Part shown: piece after piece, positions 53,145 through 62,985 of the stretch
Layout: every line of letters starts with the position of its first letter
How positions within the stretch are numbered: the first letter of the stretch is position 1
Source of the DNA: Charina bottae
Taxonomy: Eukaryota > Chordata > Lepidosauria > Squamata > Charinaidae
Assembly: GCA_023362775.1 (NCBI GenBank)
Contig: JALMGJ010000008.1
Location: 22,954,501-23,018,500, forward strand
Length of the DNA: 64,000 bases
Reading direction: 5' to 3'
Notes under the pieces: generated by a model
Seen by the model: only the letters and a program-made list of their open reading frames with translations
The model's database searches: none
Told to the model about the DNA's origin: nothing
Position numbers and translations under genes: made by a program

Positions 53145-54300
53145 CAGGGGTCGGCAAACTTTTTTATGCCAGGAGCCATTTTGACATTTATAACATTTAT
53201 AACATCACTCGAGGGCCAGGGGGCGGGGTTTGCGGGCGGGAGCCAATTGCACGTACTGGGGGCAGGGTTTGTGGGTGGGAGCCTTGAAAACAATTTTGGG
53301 TGGCAAAATGTAGCTGCAGCTCCCCACCCTAACCCACCCCACCCGCCACCAGCATTGTATAATCTCTGAGTTAATTGCTCGGAGACAAGTCTGCTTCCCT
53401 GATCTTCTCCTCTGCCTGTCCTTCGCTCCCTTACAGCGCCTTGGAGACAGCCTCCCACAATCTGCCTCTTTCCTGATTGCAACCAGGGATCTTCTTCCCC
53501 ACCCCCTCGGCCAGTTCCTCTGTGCCTGCAAGGCAAGGGGGATCAGGCACAAGGTGGCTTTAGCTCGCTGCTGCTGCCTCATGGTTGCCACCAATGCAGT
53601 CCCCACTGCGCCCGCTGCTCTTGGCGAAGCGAACGCTGTCTCCCTTTCCCGCCTGGTCCAGAGAGCGTCTCTCTCGCTCTCTCCCCCGCTCCCGTTTTCT
53701 TGCCCCCGCCCCTACTCACTTGTGGAAAGAGATGGGCTTCTCTTTGTCGTATCGATTCCGGCAATGGTAGGCAGAGCAGGACTGCACCATCCTCTCATTG
53801 CCATCCCTCCGTCCGCCTCTTTGACACCACCGGGATTTCTCGGGGGGATGGGGAAACAATTTAAAAACACGTGTCGATCCAAATGCTTCCCTGAGGTGTT
53901 CGCGTTCCTTTTCGAAAATTAAAAAACCCGAAGAATGACATAAACTGGCTGTGGCCTCTCCCTATTTCAACATGGCAGTGCCAGCTTCAGATCAACTCTC
54001 TCGAGATCTCTGCATCGGGCTTGGCTATTGGTCACGCCCCGCAATGTTTGGGTGCGACGCGTCTCCATCCGAGCAGCCAATGAGAAGAGCGGCTCACCTT
54101 TTGACACACGCACCCTGGCTTCTGAGCCCGTAGATACACGCGCACCCATCCAAAGGCTTAGCTGGGCGCGTGACGGTATTCGTAGAGCAGTGTTCTATTT
54201 TAGACCATTCCAGACAGTGATGCAGTATTTTGTGGAAGAGCCACACTCAAGGGGCCAAAGAGCCGCATGTGGCTCACGAGCTGCAGTTTGCCGACCCTTG
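53145..54300. mobile_element. hAT element, CAGGGGTCGGCAAACT termini, non-autonomous
   Basis: A 1156-bp element with inverted termini CAGGGGTCGGCAAACT and AGTTTGCCGACCCTTG and a perfect 8-bp TSD GTCTAGTG (53137-53144 and 54301-54308) in a SINE head. It encodes no transposase. It contains two inverted 40-bp CCAAT/GC units (53215-53285) and a GC/CpG-rich part at about 53400-54190 with ATTGGTCACGCCCCGC and GCAGCCAATGAGAAG, which looks like promoter DNA. Frames inside have no motif. Confidence 0.95.
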
Positions 54301-54471
54301 GTCTAGTGGTTAAGGCAGTGGGCTAGAAACCAGGAGACTGTGAGTTCTAATCCCACCTTAGGCATGAAAGCCAGCTGGGTGACCTTGGGCCAGTCACTCT
54401 CTCTCTCAGCCCAACTCACCTCACAGGGTTGTTGTTGTGTGGAAAATAGGAGGAGGAAGGAGTATTAGGTA

Positions 54472-54472
54472 T

Positions 54473-54511
<39 letters not shown>

Positions 54512-54572
54512 TTATTCGAATTTATGACCACCCATATCCAGGACAGTGGACTCTGGGCGGTTTACAACATGT
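54472..54572 (-). mobile_element. L2-like LINE tail, antisense, in SINE
   Basis: (TTAT)n followed by CCACCCATATCCAGGACAGT and CTCTGGGCGGTTTACAACAT: the reverse of an L2-like 3' end. It interrupts the SINE between AGGTAT and GTTCACCGCC. Confidence 0.7.
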
Positions 54573-54650
54573 TCACCGCCTTGAGTTATTTATAAAAATA
54601 ATAAAGGTGGGATAAAAATTAATTAATTAAATAAATAAATAATGCTTTCA

Positions 54651-55091
54651 TAAAATGATTGGGAAGGTAAGTTTCTTCCCATGAATTTTAGTCACATTAA
54701 ATGTGTCAGGCATGAATTATGTTTGGCAAAAGACCGTTTTTTTAAAAAAAAATGTTTTATTGTCTTATAAGACACAATTAATACATTATATTATTTGGGT
54801 GCAGTGGTAATTATACAGTATTAACTATGATTAACACTATCATAATTTAGGTAACTTAAAACTTTAAAGATAAGGAGAAAAGATTATATCAGTATTAACT
54901 ATGGTTTCCAAAATGTTAGAAATTCTAAAATTGCCTTAATAAACATAAGGTTGCTTAAATTGTACATCTAGAGCTGGGTGTAGCATTGATAAACAGCTGC
55001 AAAGTAAGTGCATTAAATTATTTTGTTATATAATAAAGGTTCCTATCTTAAGCTTAATACTTAATACTAAGGTCTCCACTGTATTGTTACT
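54651..55091. other. Unassigned AT-rich DNA
   Basis: No feature recognised. Confidence 0.4.
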
Positions 55092-55109
55092 TGTTGTTTA
55101 TTTATTTGT

Positions 55110-55140
<31 letters not shown>

Positions 55141-55225
55141 TTTTATTAGATTTATATTACCGCCCATCTCCCCCAATGGGGACCCTGGGTGGTGCACAAT
55201 AAAATAGAATTTAAAATCTATAAAA
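55092..55225 (-). mobile_element. L2-like LINE tail, antisense
   Basis: (TTTA)n at 55097-55143 followed by ATTACCGCCCATCTCCCCCA and GGGGACCCTGGGTGGTGCAC. Only the 3' UTR end is present. Confidence 0.75.
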
Positions 55226-55261
55226 TTACATCAATACAATTTATTGTATATTAAGTAAATG

Positions 55262-55398
55262 TAAAGGTTCCCCCCGCACATTTGTGCAGTCGTGTCCGAC
55301 TCTAGGGGCCGGTGCTCATCTCCATTTGTTAGCCAAAGAGCCAGCGCTGTCCGAAGATGCTTCCGCGGTCATGTGGCCGCATGACGTGCGTGGAACCC
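55262..55398 (-). mobile_element. SINE fragment, 3' half
   Basis: GGTTCCCCCCGCACATTTGT to GCATGACGTGCGTGGAACCC: the 3' half of the SINE family at 3182, lacking its tRNA head. It ends where the L1 fragment region begins, so it is a truncated copy or was cut by rearrangement. Confidence 0.85.
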
Positions 55399-55439
55399 TT
55401 TTTCCTTATGCGTATTAGAAATGGGGAAAAGGAAAAAAA

Positions 55440-56220
55440 GTAAAGAAGCTGCTTCAAAAAGTAAATAGGTGCTTGGTTTCTAACTTCCCCCTTCTTTATA
55501 CCTTCTTTATACCTTGACCAATTTGCAGTATTTATAAACATTTACACCTCCTTAGAAACCAAGTGCTTATATTTACCTTGCTGCATAATATATTGTATAT
55601 ATATTGTATATATGGGAACCATTCTTGCTTGAATTTGGTTAAATTTCTGTTGTGAATACAGTATATGCTGTTACTTTTGCCATTGCTGCATATTCTCCAA
55701 GTTTTAAGTTCCCAGTCAGATGTCAGGTGAATTGTGTCTTTCTTCCAATGTTGGGCAAGATTTATTCTCGCTAATGTTAGCATGTATCTCAGTAAATTAT
55801 TACATTTATTGTTGATATATTCTGGAATTATACCTAGCTAGAAACTGTGATTTCGTTTCAAATTTAATTTCTGGTATCTTCTGAATAGTACTATGTATAT
55901 CTTTCCAATATTTTTGAGTTTTTTAACAAGTCTGCCACGTGTGATGAAATCTGTTTCATGGCATTTACAACATTTATTGCTGTATTATTTATCTATCCTG
56001 GAGATTATTGATGCAGTTGTGTACCATCTGTAAAATATTTTAAACCAGTTTTTTTTAGATTGTAATTTGGAATAAATGTTATGGATTTTGTCCATAATTC
56101 TTCCCATTGTTGTGTTGTAACTGTTTCTTTAAAGTTTTGCATACATTTTATCATGCAATTTTCTATTTGTTCTGCCTCTGCATTATATCTAAGTAGGGGT
56201 TTGTATATGCACCCTAACAG
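55440..56220 (-). pseudogene. L1 ORF2 C-terminal fragment, antisense, decayed
   Basis: Minus-strand translation gives ENCMIKCMQNFKETVTTQQW and EELWTKSITFIPNYNLKK near 56060-56170, then MLTLARINLAQHWKKDTIHL at 55720-55783 and KFKQEWFPYIQYIY. These equal KFYKMLL...WGKMRTKSLKFTLNYNLKE, ISAARITYAQQWKKEETPTI and KFKNDWKPFLDYM of the copy at 2062. Many stops; the cysteine motif is degraded. An L1 subfamily older than the one at 1988. Confidence 0.75.
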
Positions 56221-56732
56221 ATGGTGTTAGGGAAAAAGGCAAGTTTGATCTTTTATCAATATGTTCCCAGTTCTATCACATGTAAATGAAGGTAGGGGTT
56301 TCATGCAAGCAGGATGAAGCTCTGAATTCAGACTGACAACTGACTCAAGAATAAATAAATTGCTTTGAGTCAATTTCTTTAGGGAAAACAAAAGGAAAGA
56401 AGCACTAGATTTTCTCTCCTTTTCTCACCCAGCAAGATAGATTTGCATACATACTTATTATTATATACAAATGTAAAGTTAATCTTCTTCCCATAGTCAT
56501 TCCATTCTATTCTACTCTATCACCATTGGAATCATTTATCTCATTTTCCTTCCAGAATATTCTGTTTCATCCAATTGCTCCAAAGCCTGCATTTTCATGT
56601 CTCTTTGCAGCATTTAATTTCTTAATTAAATCAATTATATGGAGAGAGAGAAAAAGTCTCCCAGTGTAGTTACTGATTTGGTTAGATTGAATACAATCCA
56701 ATGGGTTCTGAAAATTCTCTAGAAGAGCAATT
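56221..56732. other. Unassigned DNA
   Basis: No gene or repeat recognised in about 510 bp. Confidence 0.4.
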
Positions 56733-57180
56733 ATATAGAATAGAATAGAATAGAATAGAATAGAATAGAATAGAATAGAATAGAATAATAACTTTATTGT
56801 CATTCCACTATACACTATACACCAAGTGCACAATAGAATGAAATTTCATTGCAGTTGGCTCACAATTTCAATCAAACACTAAAATACTAATAATAATTTT
56901 AAAAAATCCATAGTGAATATAAAATATACATTCTTTACACATCCAACATTTCACCCAAAAGAACTTATTTAAGCATTCAAGAATCCAATAGCCTGGGGGA
57001 CAAAGCAGTTTCCCAATCTGGCTGTTCTACATTGGATACAGCAGAACCTCTTCCCAGAGGGTAACAAAGAAAACAACCCATGATGAGGATGCGAGGCATG
57101 GGAAGTATAATATGAAGTGGGAATGGTGAAATCCAAGGTGAAGGAGCCATCTCTGCCTTTGCCGAGGTTGTGGGCTCATA
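56733..57180 (-). mobile_element. CR1/L3-like LINE 3' end with AATAG tail, antisense
   Basis: (AATAG)n at 56733-56785 is followed by AATAACTTTATTGTCATTCC and a UTR, then a degraded coding-like region (TTCCCAATCTGGCTGTTCT, AACCTCTTCCCAGAGGGTAA at about 57010-57065). On the minus strand the LINE end reads ...GACAATAAAGTTATT(CTATT)n. In snakes AATAG microsatellites are reported to be seeded by such CR1 tails. Assignment rests on the tail. Confidence 0.55.
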
Positions 57181-57689
57181 TCATCAGATGAACCTAAGAA
57201 TACAATACTAGTGCTCCTGAATCATGCCAATACCTTAGATCTTTGTCCATCATTTTGTTTCCTGTGAGAGCAACCAATGCCTTTGAGTGTTCACAAACAG
57301 AAAGTAGAGACATTCCCCTTCCATCATTGTTCCCCTGCATATGGTGTTTAGAGGTATCATTGAGTTCTCAAGGCTAATAGCTGACTAGATGTCCATGAAA
57401 GAACAGGGACAGCATTGTGGTGGAGATTGGCAGCCAGACAGCGAATTCTGGCCAGCGCTGTCCTTCCAAATAAAGGAGAGATTGCGAGATTGCCCACTTG
57501 CACTTCAGACAGTTGCTCCTCACGAGTAGACTGCAGGAAGTGATGTTTTTGCAGTCAACTTGTGAGTTTAGTGGCTAGGAATCAAGGGATTTCAACCAAG
57601 GTCACAGCTATGATGCAATGTATATGGACACGAGGTTCACACAAGCCTCACTTTCTTAAACACTTTTGGATGTAATTAGTTTACAGCTA
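57181..57689. other. Unassigned DNA
   Basis: No clear feature. It may include the L1 5' end, whose exact start I cannot place. Confidence 0.35.
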
Positions 57690-58954
57690 AAGGGAGATTT
57701 TCTGAGTGGCAGGATAAGAGAATTCCACTTGGTGAGTCAACATTCTTTCTGGACTAAAAAGGGGGGAAATGGGGGGGTTAAAGACTTAAAACTTTTGGCA
57801 AAAGGCTTAACAAGGAATGGATGTAAGAAAGTTTAAAATGGATAAAGGGGACAGTTGTTTTGAAAGATTATTTTTTTGGTGAAAGTGCTTTTGAATAAAT
57901 TGGAATTAAAATAGACAAATGAACTGGACCTTCGTGGGAATGTTTTTTGTTTACTATTATAGAATGAAGACAATTGGTGGATTTTACAAAACAAAAGATA
58001 AAGGTAATATGAGCCAGACTATGATGCTGACTGTAACTACAGAGTGCCATTAGAGATGAATGTATTATGGGCAAAGGAAGACAAACAGAAAAAGGGAAAG
58101 TTTTCCTTTTACTCTTTCCCTTGCAGTTGAGACACTTTCACTTTGGGATTACAATATTACAATGGAAACCACCAGAAAAGCGACAAAAATAGCAGAGGGG
58201 AGGAGAAGATCACTAGAGCAACCTGCACAGAGAGAAATTACACCAGATTTACTTCAGAAAATGTTTGAGGAAGTGGGCAATAAGTTAGCTGAACACTTGG
58301 TACTAAATTGACTAAATCACTAGATACTAAATTGACAGCTTTTGAAAAAAGAATGGATCAAGGACTTGTAAAGATGAAAGAAGAAGTCAAGAAGAAGGAA
58401 AGCTCTGTAAAACAAGTGTCTGGAGATGTAAAACAAATTAATGACAAAGTGGAAATTCTGGAGAGTAAGACAGAAGTTATGGACAGAGAGCTGGAAAGAG
58501 AATTAGATAATTTGGCACTACTGGAACTGAGAGAGAAGGGATTTTGTTTGAGATTTAGAACAATTCCAGCGGATTCTGGTGAAGATATTAGAGAAAAGGT
58601 TATAAAAGCTTTAGCAATTTTTTTTTTTTGGATTGGGGTGAGGAAGGTACAGAGGCAGAAACTGATAAAGTATATAGAAAAAATAAAAGATTTGCAAGAA
58701 TAAAAAATGTTCCAAGTGATGTCTTGGTGCACTTTGTCAGGAAGAAAACAAGAGATCAAGTTTTGCAGCAGCATTTTAATACAAGACTGAAGATTGATAA
58801 TACAAATGTAATTGTTCTTAAAGAAATTCCTATTAGAATCCTGATTAGACAGGATAGATTATAGAAAGAAGAGAGACATGTTGTAACTTTATATTAGTTT
58901 GTATTAGTTTTTATCTTTTTTAAAACTTTTAATAAAATTATTTTAAAAAAAACA
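57690..58954 (+). mobile_element. L1 LINE, ORF1 only, internally deleted
   Basis: The 5' UTR (GGATGTAAGAAAGTTTAAAA near 57820) matches 18140 in the outer L1. ORF1 follows at 58162, then the sequence jumps to a 3' end with TTTTAATAAAATTATTTT and an A tail at 58954. ORF2 is absent. Resembles the internally deleted L1s at 20633 and 33862. Confidence 0.8.
58162..58864 (+). pseudogene. L1 ORF1 protein, two frameshifts
   Basis: METTRKATKIAEGRRRSLEQ, then a shift near 58310, a coiled coil (TKLTAFEKRMDQGLVKMKEE, KVEILESKTEVMDRELEREL), the RRM-like FRTIPADSGEDIREKVIKAL, a shift at a T-run near 58620 and RIKNVPSDVLVHFVRKKTRD with QQHFNTRLKIDN to 58864. The T9 run at 58619 is the likely frameshift site. 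C-terminal domain is cut by the deletion. This copy is better preserved than the one at 18485. Confidence 0.8.
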
Positions 58955-59545
58955 AAGGTGGAACTTTTCCCCAATTCTCAGAGAAGATCATAAAGTACTC
59001 CAAGCTTTGGAATCTAAATACTAAAGTTTTCTAAATACTACATTATTTCAATATAAGGGCTTTTTCTTACTTTACCCCCCCCCCCTTTTGAACAGCAAAT
59101 GGCAGCTTTCTGCATCACAAATAAGACACAGGTTGATTCCAGGTTGATTCTACTTCCGCAGACTAATTACTAGCCTGTTTCAAGCAGGAAGGTGAAGGGC
59201 AAAGCATCCTGTTTCTGTGAAGTTGTGTTTGAGTGAATCTCTTTCATGTTTTGTATTTGTGATCTCATGCTTGGCCCTAACTTGTTGTCCATTTCTGAAT
59301 TTGGGGTATTTCCTTGTTACTGATTGATTGATTGATTGATAGTTTGTACTGGATTTTTATTATGGCCTTTAGACGATCAACAGAATACAATAAAACCCAC
59401 AGCTGGACTATTATTAATTGGGCTTCCATATTATGAACAATATAAAAACAGTTTGCAACCATTATTAGTTTCATCTGCTGACTTATTTTCCAATAAATAA
59501 GCTTTCTGTATTGCTCTTTGATCTTGACTGCTTTTAACTTCTGGC
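58955..59545. other. Unassigned DNA
   Basis: No gene recognised. A C9 run is at 59076 and a short (GATT)n at 59318-59340. The minus-strand frame 59277-59585 has no motif and reads into the SINE. Confidence 0.4.
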
Positions 59546-59559
59546 TTCTGATTTTTATA

Positions 59560-59878
59560 AAAAGGTAAAGGTCTCCCCCGCACATTTGTGCAGTCGTGTC
59601 CGACGCTAGGGGCCGGTGCTCATCTCCGTTTCTTAGCCGAAGAGCCAGCGTTGTCCGAAGATGCTTCCATGGTCATCTGGCCAGCATGACACACGCGGAA
59701 CACTGTTACCTACCCACCGAAGTGGTACCTATTCATCTACTTGCATTTGCATGCTTTCGAATTGCTAGGTTGGCAATTCGAAAGAAAAACAAAAGCGGGA
59801 CTAGGAATTTGAACGTCCGAACTTGCGATCTTCCATTCTACAAGCCTGGCGTCTTACCCACTGAGCCACCATGCCCCT
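59560..59878 (-). mobile_element. tRNA-derived SINE with BovB-like 3' end
   Basis: Family of 3182 with a 14-bp TSD TTCTGATTTTTATA (59546-59559 and 59879-59892). A rearrangement near 59770-59795 replaces part of the body: CAATTCGAAAGAAAAACAAA in place of the GAGCTGGAGCTAGTGCGGGA segment, apparently a small inverted piece (ATTCGAA). Frames through it are not genes. Confidence 0.9.
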
Positions 59879-59892
59879 TTCTGATTTTTATA

Positions 59893-60327
59893 GTCCTGCT
59901 TAATAGGTTAGTTCTGAATCATTCATCTCGAGTCCTAATTCAGAGCTTCCAACTTTCTCCATACCATTGCCCATGGTTCAACCTTGATAGCTATTGTCTA
60001 TTAACACTCATATACATATATAATGCACACAAACACACTATATACATATATAATTCTATATTCTGTAGGAATAAATGTTCGTGCCTTTTCCTAACATCGT
60101 TTCAAATGGTTCCTGACCTTCTCAAGCACATTTTGATGGGAGTTGGGGCTGCCACCTGGTGTCCAAAAGACAAACACGACAGTGGAATTTTGGGGGTCAT
60201 TTTCCTCCTTTAATGTTACTCTATGTTCCTGTGATTTCAAACAATGACAATATTAACAATGTAAAGCTACTAAATCTAATAAACATGCGTACCTCACACT
60301 CACACTTTTACATTCAAGTATACGTAC
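59893..60327. other. Unassigned DNA
   Basis: No feature recognised; AT/CA-rich simple words around 60010-60050 and 60320. Confidence 0.4.
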
Positions 60328-60521
60328 ATATACATATGTGACTGTGGCTTGAATCATGTCAACTGGATTTCTATTTTCTTAGTGGAAACGTTTCACTCCT
60401 TATCCAAGGAGCTTCTTCAGTCTGAGTAAAGTTAGTAAGGGAATCCTTAAATATGTTTCTAGGCTGGCTGTGTGACCTTGCACCTGGGGCTAGGTCATGG
60501 TTATTTTTCAGATGTTTGTTT

Positions 60522-61487
60522 CTAAGTCCCTTTATCATCTAAAGGATCGTTAAGATTACCCTGCTGCTGTTGAGCTTGTGAAATGGTCTTAATCTTCCTA
60601 GGCACAGAAGACAAAGCAGGAAGGAAGATAGGGGAAAGGTTATGCCTGAGGCCCCCACCTCTATTCAAGGAAGGATTTTCCAAGTTGGCATGAATGGATT
60701 CCTTGACCCCTCTCTCAAACCACCTATCTTCTCTGTCTAAAATGTGAACATTAATGTCCTCAAATGAGTGTCCTTTTTCCTTTAGATGAAGATAAACTGC
60801 TGACTCTGGTCCTGTGGTGTTACTTCTCCTGTGTTGGGCCATCCTCCTGTACAAAGGTTGTTTGGTTTCTCCAATGTAGAGTTCAGAGCACTCCTCACTG
60901 CACTGGATTGCATACACTACATTGCTTTCCTTGTGTTTTGGAGTTTGATCTTTGGGGTGTACAAGCCTCTGTCTCAGTGTGTTGGTGGGTTTGAAATATA
61001 CAGGTATGTGGTGTTTGCCAAATATCCGTTTGATCTTTTCAGACACGCCAGCCATGTAAGGAATGACCAGGTTCTTCCGTTTACTCTGAGTCTCAGCCCT
61101 ATCTGTCGCTGTTTTAGGTCTGGTAGACTTAGATTTGGTGAAGGCCCAATTTGGATATCCACAGGCCTGCAGAGCTGTTCTCAGATGCTGCTTTTCATTC
61201 TTTTTGGAATCCATGGAGGTGGGGATGGTTTCTGCTCTGTGTGACAATGTCCTGATCCCCACCATCCCCACCATCCCCACCAGATAGGGCTGAGATAGGG
61301 CTGAGACCACATACCTGTATATTTCAAACCCACCAACACACTGAGACAGAGGCTTGTACACCCCAAAGATCAAACTCCAAAACACAAGGAAAGCAATGTA
61401 GTGTATGCAATCCAGTGCAGTGAGGAGTGCTCTGAACTCTACATTGGAGAAACCAAACAACCTTTGTACAGGAGGATGGCCCAACAC
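60522..61487 (-). pseudogene. PLE GIY-YIG frame reading across the inverted junction
   Basis: A 321-aa open frame. Its first about 75 residues are antisense of the plus arm, then filler (GMVGMVG), then real PLE sequence from HRAETIPTSMDSKKNEKQHL to the C-terminus with VVYAIQC, YIGET and KESIHANLEN. The RT is absent. The mixed frame is an accident of the junction, but the GIY-YIG part (about 60525-61240) is intact. Confidence 0.8.
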
Positions 61488-61796
61488 AGGAGAAGTAACA
61501 CCACAGGACCAGAGTCAGCAGTTTATCTTCATCTAAAGGAAAAAGGACACTCATTTGAGGACATTAATGTTCACATTTTAGACAGAGAAGATAGGTGGTT
61601 TGAGAGAGGGGTCAAGGAATCCATTCATGCCAACTTGGAAAATCCTTCCTTGAATAGAGGTGGGGGCCTCAGGCATAACCTTTCCCCTATCTTCCTTCCT
61701 GCTTTGTCTTCTGTGCCTAGGAAGATTAAGACCATTTCACAAGCTCAACAGCAGCAGGGTAATCTTAACGATCCTTTAGATGATAAAGGGACTTAG
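61401..61796 (+). pseudogene. PLE GIY-YIG endonuclease fragment, plus arm
   Basis: 131 aa from YAIQCSEECSELYIGETK to the C-terminus, identical to the 24483 protein by eye except for one missing proline (NDPLDDKGT). The linker and RT are absent. Codons for PVYFKPTNTLRQRL precede it in frame from about 61312. Confidence 0.85.
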
Positions 61797-61881
61797 AAAC
61801 AAACATCTCAAAAATAACCATGACCTAGCCCCAGGTGCAAGGTCACACAGCCAGCCTAGAAACATATTTAAGGATTCCCTT

Positions 61882-61941
61882 ACTAACTTTACTCAGACTG
61901 AAGAAGCTCCTTGGATAAGGAGTGAAACGTTTCCACTAAGA
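61882..61941 (+). ncRNA. Candidate hammerhead ribozyme, PLE 60342 copy
   Basis: Same motif as 27115: CTGAAGA starts at 61898, stem II CTCCTT/AAGGAG, GAAA and ACGT to about 61931. The inverted arm carries it on the minus strand at about 60383-60420. No base change is seen between loci. Confidence 0.45.
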
Positions 61942-62028
61942 AAATAGAAATCCAGTTGACATGATTCAAGCCACAGACTGTTCCACCTGGATGACTGAGA
62001 ACCTTCATAGACATATATACATATGTGA

Positions 62029-62284
62029 TTTAAACAATAATACGTTATATAATATTTTTGTATAATACTATTGCAGTAATTGTGGATTCCTCCACTGGAT
62101 AGGAGTTATGCTATATGATCTTGAGGTTAATTCGAAGCCTCATATTCTATGATTCTATGAATATACAATATTCATGAGATATAAATATAAATTTATATAA
62201 TAAATAAAAATTTATCATATAAATTTAAATAATAAATAAATATAAAATATAAATATTTAATATTAATTGTAATTGTAATTGTTA
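62029..62284. other. AT-rich simple sequence
   Basis: TAAATATAAAT-like words and a TAATTG tandem at 62258-62282; no gene. Confidence 0.5.
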
Positions 62285-62985
62285 TTTATTTAGTGTTATT
62301 TATGTATTTATTCAATTTCTATAGCCTCCCATCCCAAACCAGTAACTCTCGGTGGCTAACAATCATAAAAACAGTTAAACAGTTAAAACAATACAAAAAG
62401 AAATGAAATACAAATAGCCGCCAAGAGATAATGCAATCTGTTAGTGCCAGCACAACCAGAAAATGGGGCCCTTCACACATTTGGACCCCAGGCCTGGGCA
62501 CATAGCCAGGTCTTTAAGGTCGTACAAAAAGCCAGCAGGATCAGGGCCATCCTAATCTCAGGAGGGAGGATATTTGACAGGGCAGGTGCTACAGCAGAAA
62601 AGGCATGTCTCCTGGTCCCTGCGAGCTGACATTCCTTGGCTGATGGGATCTGGAGCATGCCCATCCTGCTGGACTGGATTGGATGGGTACAGACAACTGG
62701 GAAAAGACAGTCCCTCAGATAACCCAGTTCCAAGCCATGAAGGGCTTTAAAAGTGGCAACCAGTACTTTGAATTGTACCCGGAAACACACTGGCAACCAA
62801 TGCAGCCTCCAAAGCAGTGGTGTTACATGGGCCAAGTAGCCGACACTATTTACAACCCGGGCAGCTGCATTCTGTACCAGCTGAAGCTTCTGAATGCTCT
62901 TCAAGAGCAGCCCCATGTAGAGCACATTGCAGTAGTCCAAATGGGAGGTCGTGAGGGCATGAGTGACAGTGTTAATCTTAAAATG
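62285..62985 (-). mobile_element. L2-like LINE, 5'-truncated, antisense
   Basis: 3' tail (TTTATT-rich, CTCCCATCCCAAACCAGTAA) at 62290-62350 and coding part 62473-62980. Same end point region as the copy at 690 (cut near the VTHALTTSHLDYCN block). No clear TSD. Confidence 0.85.
62473..62980 (-). pseudogene. L2-like LINE RT, C-terminal fragment
   Basis: About 170 residues open: VTHALTTSHLDYCNVLYMGL, LQLVQNAAARVV, VTPLLWRLHWLPVCFRVQFK, FSAVAPALSNILPPEIRMAL. No YADD or endonuclease. The first residues (MGIFYIHFK) are flank. Confidence 0.85.

Larger units (their letters stand above)
53123..54650 (+). mobile_element. Sauria-like SINE split by two insertions
   Basis: The head GAGAGCCAGTTTGGTCTAGTG (53124-53144) continues at 54301 (GTCTAGTGGTTAAGGCAGTG, box B GAGTTCTAATCCC, GCTGGGTGACCTTGGGCCAG) and its 3' end CACCGCCTTGAGTTATTTAT, GGTGGGATAAAAATTAATT lies at 54573-54625. 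The hAT at 53145 and an antisense LINE tail at 54472 are the inserts. The intact relative is at 20322. Confidence 0.9.
60342..62014. mobile_element. Penelope-like element, short inverted dimer
   Basis: A 1673-bp insertion with a perfect 14-bp TSD ATATACATATGTGA (60328-60341 and 62015-62028). The minus arm runs 60342-61257, a filler of CCCCACCAT repeats and two GATAGGGCTGAG copies lies at 61257-61310, and the plus arm runs about 61311-62014. The left end is CTGTGGCTTGAATC and the right end CTTCATAGACAT. Both arms lack the same three bases (GGATCG instead of GGAGGATCG in the minus arm; the complement in the plus arm). Both encode GIY-YIG but no RT. Confidence 0.95.

Noticed and set aside
53554..53922. 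122-aa frame in CpG-rich DNA
   Set aside because: No domain, lies within a hAT element whose family carries no coding sequence here.
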